This document shows positions 46,630 through 58,670 of a DNA stretch of 64,000 bases, one piece after another. Both the position numbers and the translations under genes were made by a program. Source of the DNA: Rhizophagus irregularis (Eukaryota; Glomeromycota; Glomeromycetes; Glomerales; Glomeraceae); contig NC_089433.1 in assembly GCF_026210795.1 (NCBI RefSeq), positions 248,001 to 312,000 on the forward strand. Reading direction: 5' to 3'. Below the pieces are notes generated by a model. The model did not search any database and was not told the origin of the DNA. It was given only the letters and a program-made list of their open reading frames with translations. Positions within the stretch are counted from its first letter, which is position 1. Every line of letters starts with the position of its first letter.

Positions 46630-47951
46630 ATTTGAATATGTAATTTAATTTACTCAACATATTTATTGTCTAATCGTTAATATATTATATGAAGTTAAAT
46701 ATTGTTATTGTAGTAATTAAAAGAAATCTTGATTGTTTATAAATTAAGAGATATTTTATAATTAGTTAATCAAAAATTATATCATTATTTTTTGTAAAAT
46801 TTGTATATCTACAAGTCTTTTAATTAAAAAAAAAAAGTCTCATAAAAATAAATATTCAGTATTTGTTTATAAATTCTTTTTAATTTTTAATTTTTTAAAG
46901 AAATTGATTATAAGTAAATATGTATATTACTTTTATAGTAAGAGAATATCTTTGAAATTAAAACGATTAAATCGCTAAAGTTGAATATTTATCGACATAT
47001 ATACCGTATCACTAACGTAAACCTAAAATTGAATAATTTAGCGATAACAATTTGATGGTATTGAATATCATGTCGTGTGGTTGACTGTCTTCGTCCAAGT
47101 GTGGGGGAACGAAAATGAGGCTTTGTGGTAATAATTGATTTATACACCTAAATTTTCTCCGGAAACTCACATAAAAGAAGCCGAAGTGTTGTCTAAGAAG
47201 TAATTATCCGGACGAAGCGATTAAAGACAATATTTATAACAACGTCTATTCACCGTTCAGATATTTCCATCAATCATGTACTAAATTATGGTAGGTTATG
47301 TACGGGTAAAATTATTACTCGCAATTTAGTTCCAAATTTACGAATCTTATAGAGGCCATTGGTCGTTAGCCCTACTTATGGACCAGGATGACCTTTACTA
47401 GGTGTTTAAAAAACCCTTTATTTGTTTAATTTCCACATAATCATACTTATTTGATTCTCATATAATCATACTGAATTATAAAGTCATATATAACTAATGC
47501 TTTAGTATATTTTTGTCTTTCAAAAGCTCTATCTAAACAACGTATGGAATAACGCTATAATTGATACATGTCATTAGTGTATGACGAAACTTTGATCATT
47601 TACAACCAATTCAAGTGGCTTTATACAACCTTCGAAAATAAATTTTAAATAAATAAGAAATCATTTTAATATTCTTAATATTCTTCTACTATTAGTATGT
47701 ACCTGATATATAGTCATCAAAACTTTAATTTTCATTTAATATGTATTAATGATCCTTTAATATAAATTTAATGATGTGATTATTTTATCTTTTATTTAAA
47801 AATTGTTATTAACAAAAATGTCTTACTTTACAATCACAATTGCCGTTATTATAATTACTGATGCTAACGTTGATTTAAAGAATACCGTAATTTTATTGAA
47901 AAATATATACATATTCAAATCCTTTCCAAATTTATTATACTGCATGTATAA
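46630..47951. other. Intergenic between convergent genes
   Basis: AT-rich DNA with no supported gene. A plus-strand frame of 70 codons (47803-48015) overlaps the sulfurtransferase gene end and is judged a shadow. Confidence 0.45.
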
Positions 47952-49569
47952 TTACTTTTTCCCAACAATAGGAGAATCTTCTTTACTAGCATATTCAGTC
48001 CAACTACCATCATAAACTGCCAATTTTTCTGCTCCAATTTTTTCTAAGGCTAAATATAACATCGTAGCTGTAACACCACTACCACAACTTAATACAATAG
48101 GTTTATTTAAATCAATATGTTTTGATTCAAATAATTTTTTTAATTCATCATCTTTTAATAATGTTGTTTTTGTATTTGGATCAATTATTGAATTAAATGG
48201 TACTGAAAATGAATGTGGCATGTGACCACTTGATAATCCTATAAGTAATATTAAAAATTAAGTAAATGATCATATAAATAAATATTATTCTTAATAAAAA
48301 TAAATTTACGTACCTGCTCTTGGTTCCGGAGCTGTTCCTTCAAATCTAATAATGTAAAACAATTTTTTTTTTAAAAAAAAAAAAAATTACTCCACTTAAA
48401 TAGAATGTTTTATACATTTTACCTTGCTTCAGGCCTTGCATCGAGAACTTGTTCAAAATCTGGTGAATCAGGTCCTTTATTTATATTGTTCCTAATATCT
48501 TCATAATTTCTAACAAGTTCTTCATTTAATGTTGGAGTTTTATATACTTTTGGCTAAAGTAAAATAAAATAGAAAAAAAATTTATTAATATAAAAATATA
48601 TATACATATATATATATAATATATTAATCGAAATAAAATTTGTTTTATATTTACCGTAAATGAAACTGGACCACTTTCTATTTCCCTTTTTTCAGCTATC
48701 CATTTAGGTAATCCCCCGTCAATAACGGATATTTTTTCGTGGCCAAAGACCTTCAAGACAAAAAAAATTTTTTTTAACCTCTAATTATATTTTAACGGTA
48801 AAAAGAAATTGTAAAACATACCCTGAAAGTCCAATATACCCTTGTAGAAGAAAATAATCCGATAGAATCATAGACAACAATATGATCTTTTTCAGAAATT
48901 CCCAACTCACCTACAATATTTATATATATATACAAAATATTTGGTTTTAAAAAATTATAAATTATTAAGTAATAAAAATTAAAATTCGCCAACAAAAAAA
49001 AAAATGATTACAAACCTATTGCCTTGGCGAAATTTTCAGAACTTGGTAACATATGAGGTAAATCTGTATTTTTATCCTTAATTTCATCGATTCCAAAAAA
49101 TCTTGCATTCTAAATAAAAATCATTTATTAATAATATCCGAAATTCCTAATCATAAAAATATATACTGTATATATATATATATATATTTTTGCATGTATA
49201 ATAATAATTTTAACTTTTGTTTTATTTGTTACCTTTATTCTTTTTTCCAAATATTCTTTGTAAGGATCTCTATTAGCATTTGGCATATGCCAAGAACCAT
49301 CAAGAGGTATGATTGATTCATGATTTTGTGCAACCCATTCGGTTGAAACGATATTCGGAACAGTAGAAAAAGAAGACATCGCTATATATATATATATATA
49401 TGTGAAAAAATAAGAGTTAATTTTACAAAAAAAAAATATAAAAAAATAGGATTTTACCTTTCCTAAAACCAAAAACTAATGGTTTGTGAGAATTAATCAA
49501 CTTATTAAAATGGTTAGATAAAGAATAAGTATTTTTTATAATAAACCGATGAGAACGAAGGACGTTCAT
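47952..49569 (-). CDS. 3-mercaptopyruvate sulfurtransferase, mitochondrial form possible
   Basis: Eight exons in consistent phase encode 329 residues: 49569-49458, 49381-49233, 49109-49016, 48910-48822, 48750-48655, 48553-48423, 48345-48314, 48238-47952. Two rhodanese domains are visible. The N-terminal one has STEWVAQN, PLDGSWHMP, VVYDSIGLFSSTRVYW and VIDGGLPKW. The C-terminal one has VLDARPEARFEG, SGHMPHSFSVPF and the active-site loop CGSGVTA. CGSGVT is the mercaptopyruvate sulfurtransferase signature; thiosulfate-specific rhodaneses usually have CRKGV. The enzyme moves sulfur from 3-mercaptopyruvate to acceptors in cysteine breakdown. Exon 1 encodes MNVLRSHRFIIKNTYSLSNH, which is basic with no acidic residue, a likely mitochondrial presequence. 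A second ATG just inside exon 2 (49379, MSSFSTV) would give a cytosolic form. Confidence 0.92.
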
Positions 49570-50284
49570 TTTCTTTATTTACAGGAAAAAAAAATGATAG
49601 ACTAAAAAAAAAATGTTTAAATTAAGGATCGACTGATCAACTTTAATTTAATATATCCTAATGGGTCAATTTCAATTCCGACAAAAAAAACTGCGCCAAT
49701 GCATATATCTCATAAAAATTTCGCAATTTTAGGCAGAATTATAAATGATCGGCGCTACTGGTTCCCATATTAAGTAATGCCAGCCATACTGGTAGTTGAT
49801 TTGACATGTATTAGGCCGTTTTGACGAGATCCATTAAGGCGTCGAATTTTAAAAGGCTTATCATAATATTTTAAATTTTGAACTATAAACTAATAAAACA
49901 ATTAATGCCAGTAAGATAATAGCTTTATTGTTGAGGTTAAAATAATAATATACTTTATTACTTATCCGTACTTTCGTCTAAACATTAAATGTCTGGGAAG
50001 AATTCCTTCAGAATGTATGATGTGTAATGATAATGAAGCGAGAGGCAGTTGTAAAGTAATGAATTGGATTAAATTCGATGAAATAAATAGTGGTGATAAA
50101 ATTAATAAATGTTAAATGAGAATTATAATAGAAAGTTTATAAAAAATCGTATGTAAAAGAGTCAAGAGCTTTCTAGTATAATGAAAGCAATGTTCTTAAT
50201 ACGTAAAAATTAGATCTACTCATTTCTAGTTGATCGGTTCGTAATCAACCCATTTCTATGTAAGAGTCTGATTCGTTTAATCAA
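49570..50284. other. Intergenic, nothing recognised
   Basis: AT-rich DNA upstream of the sulfurtransferase gene. No supported element. Its promoter should lie near 49570-49700, but no TATA box stood out. Confidence 0.4.
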
Positions 50285-50395
50285 CATTTACTACCGACAA
50301 ACGTTTTACCGACAAGTTTATTTTGTCGACAAACATTCACCGATAGTCATTTCGCCGACAGCCATTTCACCTGAGTTTATTTTGACAGCAGTGTA
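50285..50395. repeat. TGTCGGC repeats, inverse of 2100-2260
   Basis: Words such as ACCGACAA, GTCGACAAA, TTTCGCCGACAGCCATTTC repeat here. They are the reverse-complement form of the family at 2100-2260. Confidence 0.5.
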
Positions 50396-52302
50396 AAACT
50401 ATTTTAAAAAGATTTAAATTATTTATTTTTGCTCATCACAAGCTAAAATGACTGATAGTATGTGATAATAATTAATAAAAATTTAAAAAATTTGAGGTTA
50501 CGGCGAAATGATCTGTCGATACAATATCTGCCTTATGTATTTTATTATACGATCTATTGTTATTATTAGAAAAAAAATTTAGAAAAAATTTCTGAAAGAT
50601 TTTGTTATATCTATAAAGATCTATTGGCATTATTAGAAAATTTTATTTATACTATATCTGTCTTATGTACTATACCTATTATTAGAAAAAAAAAAATTTT
50701 AAAAAAAAAATTTCTAATTTGTAATTTTCATTCCGTAATATTTTTGTTGGCTGGATTATATAATAGTTGTTGCTTATGGCGAAGGTAATTGGCCATGTGT
50801 TGTTTGTGTAGCAAGCGGGGAATTTTTTTTTTTTGATTAAGTAATTTATACAAAAAAATTTTGATTTTCTTTGAAATATTAATTATATCTATTGGCGTTA
50901 TTAAAAAAAAATGTTTCAAAATGTTTTTCTATAAGATTTTATATAAAAAAATGTCTTGCAACATTTCTTATATTATTGTTGATAAATAAACATAGCGAAC
51001 CATTTTTTTTATGTGTTTTAATATAAAAAATGGTTTGCAATATTTCATAAAATTTTGCTAGAGTTATCCTATAATAATAATTAGAATTAATAATTAATAT
51101 GATATCATAAAATTTGAATCCTTATTGGCTGAGATATGTCAATTTGAAGTTCTAATGGCAGTGTTCAATAACTTTCATTTAAAAAATCTTTAAAAGCATG
51201 TTAAGCTCCCCCATGAAAATGACCTCTTGTTCCTTATAATTATTAAAGATTTCACTAATAAAATAGTTTTTCTCTTATAATATATTTAAAAAGAATAATA
51301 GTACTTTAATATATTTTTCATATAAATTTAAAATATAGAAACCAAATAAAATAAATATAATTCCAAGCTTTCTATAACCTAATTTGAATAAATTTTTATA
51401 AAGATATTTTTGAGCGTAGAATTAACTAAATCATGAAATTAGTTGAGTTATTATAATATTTTAATCGAGTGCGATCAAAATTTCTTATCCAATAAAAAAA
51501 TTAAGCACAGGGAATGACATCAATTTTATTCTAAATAAAGAAAAAAATTTACTTATAAAAGAACATAACTATGTTCATTCTCTTCCTATTTATCACCCAG
51601 TAAAAAAAGTTGATCCGTTTTTTATATTCCATCTTTTTTTCCGTAAAATACTCATATTTCTAAACTTACATCACGGAATTTATCGAATTATTTTCATTCT
51701 CCGTGAATGAATCCGTGAAAGGCTGGAGTTTTTACAAAAATGACGGATAAAATTTTTTTAGGGTCATATTTGCAAAAAATAGAGTCATATTTTTGGATAC
51801 AAAATGAGAAATATTAAACCAAAAGTATAATAACAAGAATAAGGTTGAAAATGCGATTAACGATATAATTGATATAATTGATCAATTTATCCATCTTTAT
51901 TCGCTTTATCTGGTAATTTTATTAATTGTCTCAAAACGCTTGCGTATTGATCGGGACCCGAGCAGATCGGCAACATTCAGGGCCAGCAATGCATAATTCT
52001 GGTCAGAATTATTCAAAAAAAAGAAAATTTACATGATAATTCTGGCGAACCTCCCAATTATTTAATAATGAGTAACTTTAAATCTTTAATAATGTATAGT
52101 ATACTTTTGTAATACTACAGCTTGCAGCTCTCACAAGAACTTTTCTTTGTACTTTTGTTCAAAAATAATAATAGCTTCTTGATTAGCTCGGAACCAAATA
52201 TTCTGAGAACAAAATTAATCATTAGAAGCTCAAGAGTTATAAAAGAAAATCTGTTTTTTACAATAAAAAAAAAATTTTTTTTTTTTAATAATTCTAATTA
52301 AT
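50396..52302. other. Intergenic with short diffuse repeats
   Basis: Between 50510 and 51060 the phrases ATCTATTGGC(A/G)TTATTA, TATCTGYCTTATGTA and ATATAAAAAATGKYTTGCAA recur in decayed form. No gene was seen. A GC-rich scrap GATCGGGACCCGAGCAGATCGG near 51950 resembles the body of the 34053 element. Confidence 0.4.
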
Positions 52303-52626
52303 ATGCAAACTACTATTTTCAACATCAACTTTTCGATCTTCGATAAAAAATTTATCCCTGAATTTATTACACAAAATGAACATTCTCATACTGTTGACAT
52401 TGGCCAGAAACTAGATGGTAACGAATTTTGGCCTAAACAATATAAATCACCTAATAAGGTCAAAAAGGTCTTCTCCAAGTCTCTTAAAATTTTGAAACGT
52501 AAATTCACTTGTAAAATTTGCGAAAGTAAAAATACAGTTATAGCCGAAGAATCAATGATTTCAAAAATTGCTTATCGTAAGAAAACTTCAACCGACAAGA
52601 GTATAGCAGAAATTATTGATTTTTGA
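52303..52626 (+). CDS. Hypothetical 107-residue protein
   Basis: A complete frame starts at an ATG after a T-rich leader. The protein is basic in its second half (KVKKVFSKSLKILKRKFTCK) and has one CKIC motif but no second Cys pair, so a zinc site is not supported. No membrane segment or known domain was found. Its codon-like base use is more even than the surrounding DNA, which favours a real gene. AATAAA-type words occur about 280 bp downstream. Confidence 0.45.
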   Translation: MQTTIFNINFSIFDKKFIPEFITQNEHSHTVDIGQKLDGNEFWPKQYKSPNKVKKVFSKSLKILKRKFTCKICESKNTVIAEESMISKIAYRKKTSTDKSIAEIIDF

Positions 52627-53394
52627 TAATTACTTGTTGATAGAGAAATTCCAGAATGTTTACGGCTTTATTCTGTTTATGGCGGGATGAAAGTGATTCT
52701 TTTATAACGAACTCCTAATATTTCAATGTTTCTGAAGTTGTTAAATGAAAATTTTTTAAAATTCTATGATTTTAGTGTTTCTAAATCAAAACTAATGTAT
52801 CATTGTTAATAATTATATATACTTGTATACTTTTGTAAAAAAAAAAAATATGTAAAATATAAAATTATTCAAATTTCAGCTATATAGTGTGATTAATAAA
52901 TATTGTATGATTGATAATTTAACTTTATTGTTTTAATACGTGAATGGAGTAGTTTACAATATCTATTTGCAATATCCTTGCTTACAAAGAAATTTTTGAT
53001 GTTTTGTCTAATTTTTTTTTGATCTCGCGCTTAAATATAACTAAAGCCATTTATAATCTCATATAAATCCGCTTCGCTGTGATACAACAGTATAAGCAAG
53101 TACTGTATACCAAGATTTTATACATAATAAGTTGCTCATGCCCAAGCTTGTGAAAAGTAAAAATAGTAAATATGTTAAAAATAGCAAACTTCGCAAATTA
53201 TCATGATATTGCCTATAAAATTAATAATTTTGGAGAAATTTATGTTCAATACTAAAGTTTTCCAATGCTGAATCTATATAATATAATAAAAAAATTCATG
53301 TCGATCTTCTAACGTTTAGATTAGCCTGTATAAATCATCTTTGAATTGTGTAATGCATGATTCATCTGCGCCTAACAGTACTACTAATTATATA

Positions 53395-53760
53395 CTAGCA
53401 GTTACCCGTTGCTTCGCACTGGGACTAATGAGTTTGTTTAAATAGGCCAAGAACAATTTGGTATTACAGTCAAACCTTTATATAATGATATGTCGGGACA
53501 TATATGAAATTTTTAGAAAATATCGTTATATCAATGGTATACCGATATTTATATGTCCTCACATATAGTGGGAAAATAAAATTTTATCGGTATATCAAGT
53601 TTTTAATAGTATATCGATATATCGAATATCGGTATATCGAGGTTAGACTGTATAATGTAATACTAAGTAAATTAAAAATGGTTACAGTTTTTTGATTAGT
53701 AGAATGATATAAATTATATTTAGAATGATATAATTATAGTGCATTAGAGTAATTAGTAAA
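53395..53760 (-). mobile_element. Helitron 3' end, minus strand
   Basis: On the minus strand a hairpin of CCCAGTGCGAAGCAACGGG precedes TAACTGCTAG (CTAG at 53398-53395) and T. It is the same family as 37590-37763, with an alignable upstream part. It is interrupted by the 53467-53650 insertion. Confidence 0.65.
53467..53650. mobile_element. 184-bp mariner/pogo-like miniature element
   Basis: The ends are CAGTCAAACC and GGTTAGACTG (one mismatch as inverted repeats), flanked by TA on both sides (53465-53466 and 53651-53652). CAGT termini with a TA duplication are typical of the Tc1/mariner group. The related Helitron tail at 37.7 kb lacks it and shows the unoccupied TA. Confidence 0.75.
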
Positions 53761-54000
53761 TATCTGACATGAATACTTATGAAAAGAGTACATAGTTATA
53801 ATAAGTATTTGTAATCAATAAATGGGCTAATTAATTTTTTTAATTTCAGTAATAAAATAGCAATGATTAGCAATTTGTATTAATGCTATAATTTACTGAT
53901 TAATGAATTTTAACCATAATAATATAGATCAAATATTTCAGGAGCAGACAGACCACCCATTACACAATTCAAATTATTTATACAAGATAATCTAAATGTT

Positions 54001-54659
54001 ACAGAATTTTTTTAATTATATAGATGAACAGTATTTATGTATTTATGATATTAATTTAACTTACTTTAATATGTGCTATATAATGAAAAAATTATATGAT
54101 ATATCATATGAAACAGAGATCAAAAATATATTTTATTATGTGTGTCTACTAATTTTATTACAGATTACAAATAAAATTGTAAAATCATACGAAATTATAA
54201 TATTATAGATAATTTTAATTTTATAATAGCTTTTTTAAAATATTTTTTTTTGGTAATTTGATAATAAAGTTACGATAATTTCAAATGATTAACATTCATA
54301 GTACGATTTAATGATTTATTATATAATAAAATGATCGGCATTCATAGTACTAATGATAAAATGATGATATAAATAAATGGTAATGATCGGTATTCATGAT
54401 ATTGGTTTACCGATCCAAAAATTTAAACAGATAATAAATCAATAATACAGACAAATAAACATTATATCATTATACAATTTTAAAATTTTTTATATGACTA
54501 ATCTAAATATGACCCATTTTTTTTAAATAATAGATAAAAGGGTTTAAAATTTGAATGCACCTGCACCCACTCACGTGACATGATTTTAAAATTTTATTGG
54601 TGATAATCAATCTATTTTTTATTTTTTACTTTGTTTAGGAACGTTTTTTAATTACTCTT
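54001..54659. other. Intergenic, nothing recognised
   Basis: AT-rich DNA. A partial duplication AATGATCGGYATTCAT occurs two or three times between 54280 and 54400. Confidence 0.4.
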
Positions 54660-55670
54660 TTTTTGTAGGAATACCCTGAAGATGAAATGGACCCCTAAAA
54701 ATAAAAGGTGTGTTTTTTTCAATTTTTTTTCCCATTCATTTCGTTCAAGAACAACGTCCCTAACATTCTTTCGTAATTTTTTTTTTATAGGAACACTCCC
54801 TGGAGACTCTTAAAGACAAAAGGTAAAATTCTTTTTCATTTATATTTGTTAATTTCGTTTAAGAACATTCCTAACATTCTTCAATAATTTTTTTTATAGG
54901 AACACCTCCTGGTGACTCTTGGAGATGAAAGGTAAGTTTTCTTTTTTTGTTTCTTTTATTAATTTCATTTAAGAACATTTCCTAACATTCTTTGAATAAT
55001 TTTTTTTATAGGAACGCCCCTGGTGACTCTTGGAGGCGAAAAGTAAGTTTCTTTTTGTTTCTTTTGTTAATTTCATTCAACTAAGGATGTTCCTAACATT
55101 CTTTCAATAATTTTTTTTGTAGGAACGTCCCCTAGATAAAAGATAAGTTTTCTTTTTTCGTCTCTTTTGTTAATTCCATTTAAGAATGTTTCTAATGTTC
55201 TTTCAATAATTTTTTTTATAGGAACGCCCCTGGTGACTCTTGGAGACGAAAAGTAAGTTTCTTTTGTTTCTTTTGTTAATTTCATTCAAGGACGTTCCTA
55301 ACGTTCTTTCAATAATTTTTTTTGTAGGAACATCCCCTAGATGAAAGATAAGTTTTATTTTTTCGTCTCTTTTGTTAATTCCGTTTAAGAATGTTTCCAA
55401 TATTCTTTCAATATTTTTTTTTTATAGAAATGTCTCCTGGAAACTCTTGGAGACGAAAAGTAAATTTCTTTTCATTTCTTTTGTTAATTTCATTCAAGAA
55501 TGTTCTATTAATGTTCTTTTAATAATTTTTTTATAGGAATGCCTCCCAGAGACTCTTGGAGACAAAAGATTTTTTGTATTCTTTTGCTAATTTTGTTTAA
55601 GAATGTTTCCTAACATTCTTTTGATGGTTTTATAGGAACACCACCTGGAGATGAAATGGACTCCTGGAAA
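54660..55670 (+). repeat. Ten tandem intron-like units of about 107 bp
   Basis: Acceptor-like T-runs ending in TAG start at 54666, 54787, 54897, 55009, 55120, 55219, 55325, 55425, 55534 and 55633. Most are followed by GAAC or GAAT, then the block CCTGGTGACTCTTGGAGAC or a shortened form. Units 1-4 and 6 then show a GT donor (GTAAGT in units 3, 4 and 6), leaving exon-like segments of 31-39 nt. Each intron-like part has TTAATTTC, AAGAACRTT and CTAAC (for example 54871-54875), then TCAATAATTTTTT. The exon-like lengths are not multiples of three. Confidence 0.8.
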
Positions 55671-56339
55671 CAATTAATAAATTTTAACAACAGAAAAAGG
55701 TAATAGAAAACAATAAGACTTATATAGTTATATCAGTTTATTAACTGTTTCAAAAAAAACTTTAAAAAAGCCTTTTCATTTAAAAAAATTAAATAATGAA
55801 TAAGATTATTTGATGAATAAATAAACGATAACACTGATCAGCCAATCAAATTTAAAATATTATAAATCACGTGATAGGGTGCAGTGTGCGTTCAAGGTAT
55901 TATTTTTATTTTTATTTTAAGATGATTTGATCAGCAAATGCTAATTACTAAAGTATAAAAAAAATAATTTTAGTTCCCTATTACTGGCGTTTTGCTAATA
56001 CTAATTAGTATTAATCTCACTTTTTTAATCAATTAATATTTATCTCATTTGTTATTTTTTCAGTACAATTATTATTATTTGGTTAAATTGAAGTTTACAG
56101 ATTTTTGCGAGATTATATATTTTTTTTTAGTTGATTTAAAATTTTTCTTATACTTTTTTTCATTATAACATATAGAAAAAATTTTTGTAAATATATTTAT
56201 TCAAAATAATCTTATTTAATGAAGCAAATATTAAAATTTAAGCCTCACATTTTCGATTTTAAAGAAAAAATCACTGTATTTATTTTTAATGAAGTGATAC
56301 AAATAAAAAAACAATAACAATAAATAAAAAAGTTAAGTA
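55671..56339. other. Intergenic, nothing recognised
   Basis: AT-rich DNA between two satellites. Confidence 0.4.
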
Positions 56340-56758
56340 AATTACAATGATCAAGAAGAAAGATGCTAATAAAAAATGAAGTAACAATGGAGTAATGGAA
56401 AGTAATAGAAGAAGAAAGGGAGTAAAAAAGAGTAATGAGAAATGATAGGAAACAAAAAGGAAAAATAGGACATGATGGATGATGAAAAAGAGTGATGAGA
56501 GATGAAAAGAAGTAATGGGAAGATAAAGAGGAGTGATGAGAGACGAAAAGGAGACGAAGAGAGTGATTGGAGACAAAAAGGAGTGATGGGAAACGAAGAG
56601 GAGTGGTGAGAGATGAAAAGGAGCGATGAGAGACAAAAAGAAATGATAGGAAGTAAACAGGAGGAAAAAAGAAATAATGGAAAATGAAAAGATGTAATAG
56701 AAAATAATGGGAGACGAATAATGAGAAGTAATATGAGGTGAAAAATAATGAGACTTTA
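56340..56758. repeat. Purine-rich minisatellite, about 22-bp units
   Basis: Degenerate units of GAGTGATGAGAGACAAAAAGG repeat about 18 times on the plus strand. Frames rich in Ser, Phe and Leu on the minus strand follow from this composition. Confidence 0.6.
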
Positions 56759-56760
56759 CT

Positions 56761-57216
56761 TTGAATCAATGTCAATTTCCAGTATGTGTTGCATTCTCAA
56801 TAACAATTAATAAATCACAAGGGCAAACTCTGAGCAGGGTTGGTGTTTACCTACCTGAACCTGTCTTTACACATGAGCAATTATATGTTAAGGTTTTTAT
56901 AGATAATGGTGAGAACTGCAAGACAAGAAACATTGAATACTGTGAAATATTTCATTCTATAAATAGATTTCACATTTAAAAATAACATTTTGTATGTATA
57001 ACAATATTTCATATGTAATATTTTATATATAACATTCATACACAATTCACTTTTATTAGTATAAATATGTAAATTATATAAATTTATTAGATTATTTTTA
57101 TCATACTGTAAATAATATTATTAAAATACTAAGCCTATTTCTAAAATATAGCTATACCATTGTTACTTTTCTTGACAAGTTTTATCCCCGGCGCAGCGCG
57201 ACGGGTTACACCTAGT
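56761..57216 (+). mobile_element. Helitron remnant: helicase end plus 3' terminus
   Basis: Frame 56761-56979 encodes [20 protein letters not shown] and [15 protein letters not shown], the last conserved motifs of a PIF1-type Helitron helicase. Where the family has ALSR, this copy runs into [10 protein letters not shown], so it is degenerate. A hairpin CCCGGCGCAGCGCGACGGG follows, then TTACACCTAG (CTAG 57212-57215) and T, the expected Helitron 3' end on the same strand. Confidence 0.7.
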
Positions 57217-57750
57217 ATGACAATAAAAAAAAATGATTATCTGAAAATCAAATAATTTATATTTCATGAATATTTTTTTTTTTTTACAAAATTAAGCGCC
57301 CAATATGAGAATCTTGTTTGCGTGGCCGGAATTATATAATAAAATGCAAAATAATATGTTTTTTTTCATATATAATTCACAGTGATCCATAAAATTACGT
57401 CTATATTCGTAAAATCTGATTTTTTTTTCTTTAGATAATGAAATTCCATAATGGCATGATAATAATCTAACATGAAAAAAGAATTTTAAGTTTAAGAAGT
57501 TTGAAAAAAAGAAACTCCTCAGTTCGTTATATGCTGAATGTAATCTATACTTACTTTAGTCAAATACCGAACCATTTCTAGGAAAATTTCAAGGGTAACA
57601 TGAGAGAAGCTGCAAAAAAAAAGTGGTCTTAGTATGGTTAAAAATCATACTAATAATTCCTATGATAGGAGAAAGGTAAGCTAACCCTCCTCAAGGAAAG
57701 CCAGTTTCTCCTTAATGTTCCTTACTAGTCCGTTACTATCCATTATTACT
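57217..57750. other. Intergenic, nothing recognised
   Basis: AT-rich DNA. Possible transposon scraps near 57660-57740, without defined ends. Confidence 0.4.
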
Positions 57751-57853
57751 ATACTAAACTAAATAAAAGACAAAAAAAAATACAAATAATGACAAATAAC
57801 CTATACTAAACTAAATAAAAAACAAAGAAAAAATACAAATAACGACAAATAAC
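57751..57853. repeat. Tandem duplication of about 52 bp
   Basis: ATACTAAACTAAATAAA followed by an A-rich stretch and GACAAATAAC occurs twice back to back with a few differences. Confidence 0.65.
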
Positions 57854-58124
57854 AAAAATAAAATACAACAAAAATACAACATATATTCATATAATGGATA
57901 ATCTGTGGTACCCCTAGTAAGGCGACAATTATCATAGAAAGTAAGTTGCTGGTTGTCAACTTACCACTATAGCGAAGAAATTCAATATTATCAATATCCG
58001 TTCAAATTTATTTTCAATTTTTAAATACGTTATACGCTGAATGTAAAGTCTAAATAAACCGTCAGAAAATATCCAAAAAAATTTATATTTCATTATCAGA
58101 ATATATGACATTATTATCAATATA
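57854..58124. other. Intergenic, nothing recognised
   Basis: A short inverted phrase AAGTAAGTTG/CAACTTAC sits near 57940-57966. Nothing else was seen. Confidence 0.35.
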
Positions 58125-58670
58125 TAAAAAATAAACTAGAAAACACTTCATACCATGATACTTATTTTTTTTAGCGAAATATCAAAAATTTTAGGAAAGG
58201 TCTTAAGCCCTTTTCTTTACGTCTTCCTTTAGGTATGTGGGTTGTTGTGTGTAGGTTTGTGTGTGGGTTTGTGCGTAGGTGGTGTATGTTTTTGTATTTC
58301 CTTGCTCTTTCCCTTCCCGATCATAAATATTAAAAAGAAGTAAATAAGAAGTAAATAAGAATAAACTAAAAGACACTTTATACCATGATATTTTTGTTTT
58401 TTAGCGAAAATATCAAAATTTTAGGAGAGGTGATCGTAAATATTAAAAGGAAGTAAATAGAATAAACTAAAAGACACCTTATATCATAATACTTTTTTTT
58501 TTTAGCGAAAATATCAAAAGTTTTGATAGAGGTGATCGTAAATATTAAAAGGAAGTAAATAGAATAAACCAAAAGGCACTTTATACCATGATACTTTTTT
58601 TTTTTAGCGAAAATATCAAAGGTTTTGAGAGGGGTGTTCGTAAATATTGAAAAGAAGTAAATAAGTAAGT
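58125..58670. repeat. Tandem repeat, about 103-bp units
   Basis: One separated copy (58130-58215) and three adjacent copies (58352-58454, 58455-58560, 58561-58665) share AATAAACYAAAAGGCACTT, ATACCATGATA, TTTTTTTAGCGAAAATATC and GGTGATCGTAAATATT. Each unit has a T-run ending TTTAG, again like a 3' splice site. A GT-rich stretch (58240-58300) lies between the first and second copies. Confidence 0.7.

Larger units (their letters stand above)
53311..54000. mobile_element. Composite inverted-repeat element of about 690 bp
   Basis: The left end (53311-53372) and right end (53941-54000, inverted) share AACRTTTAGATTA, TGTATAAATMAT and TTGAATTGTGTAATG, then a Gly/Cys-free run ending CTGC.CC. Between them lie a Helitron 3' end and a mariner-like insertion. 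A related single end is at about 35116-35220. Target duplications were not resolved. Confidence 0.5.

Noticed and set aside
47803-48015. Plus-strand frame of 70 codons
   Set aside because: It overlaps the last exon of the sulfurtransferase on the other strand and has no supporting features.
53504-53695. Plus-strand frame of 63 codons
   Set aside because: It lies almost wholly within the 184-bp mariner-like miniature element.
56245-56775. Minus-strand frame of 176 codons and a second overlapping frame
   Set aside because: Again a product of a purine-rich repeat; no domain or start context.
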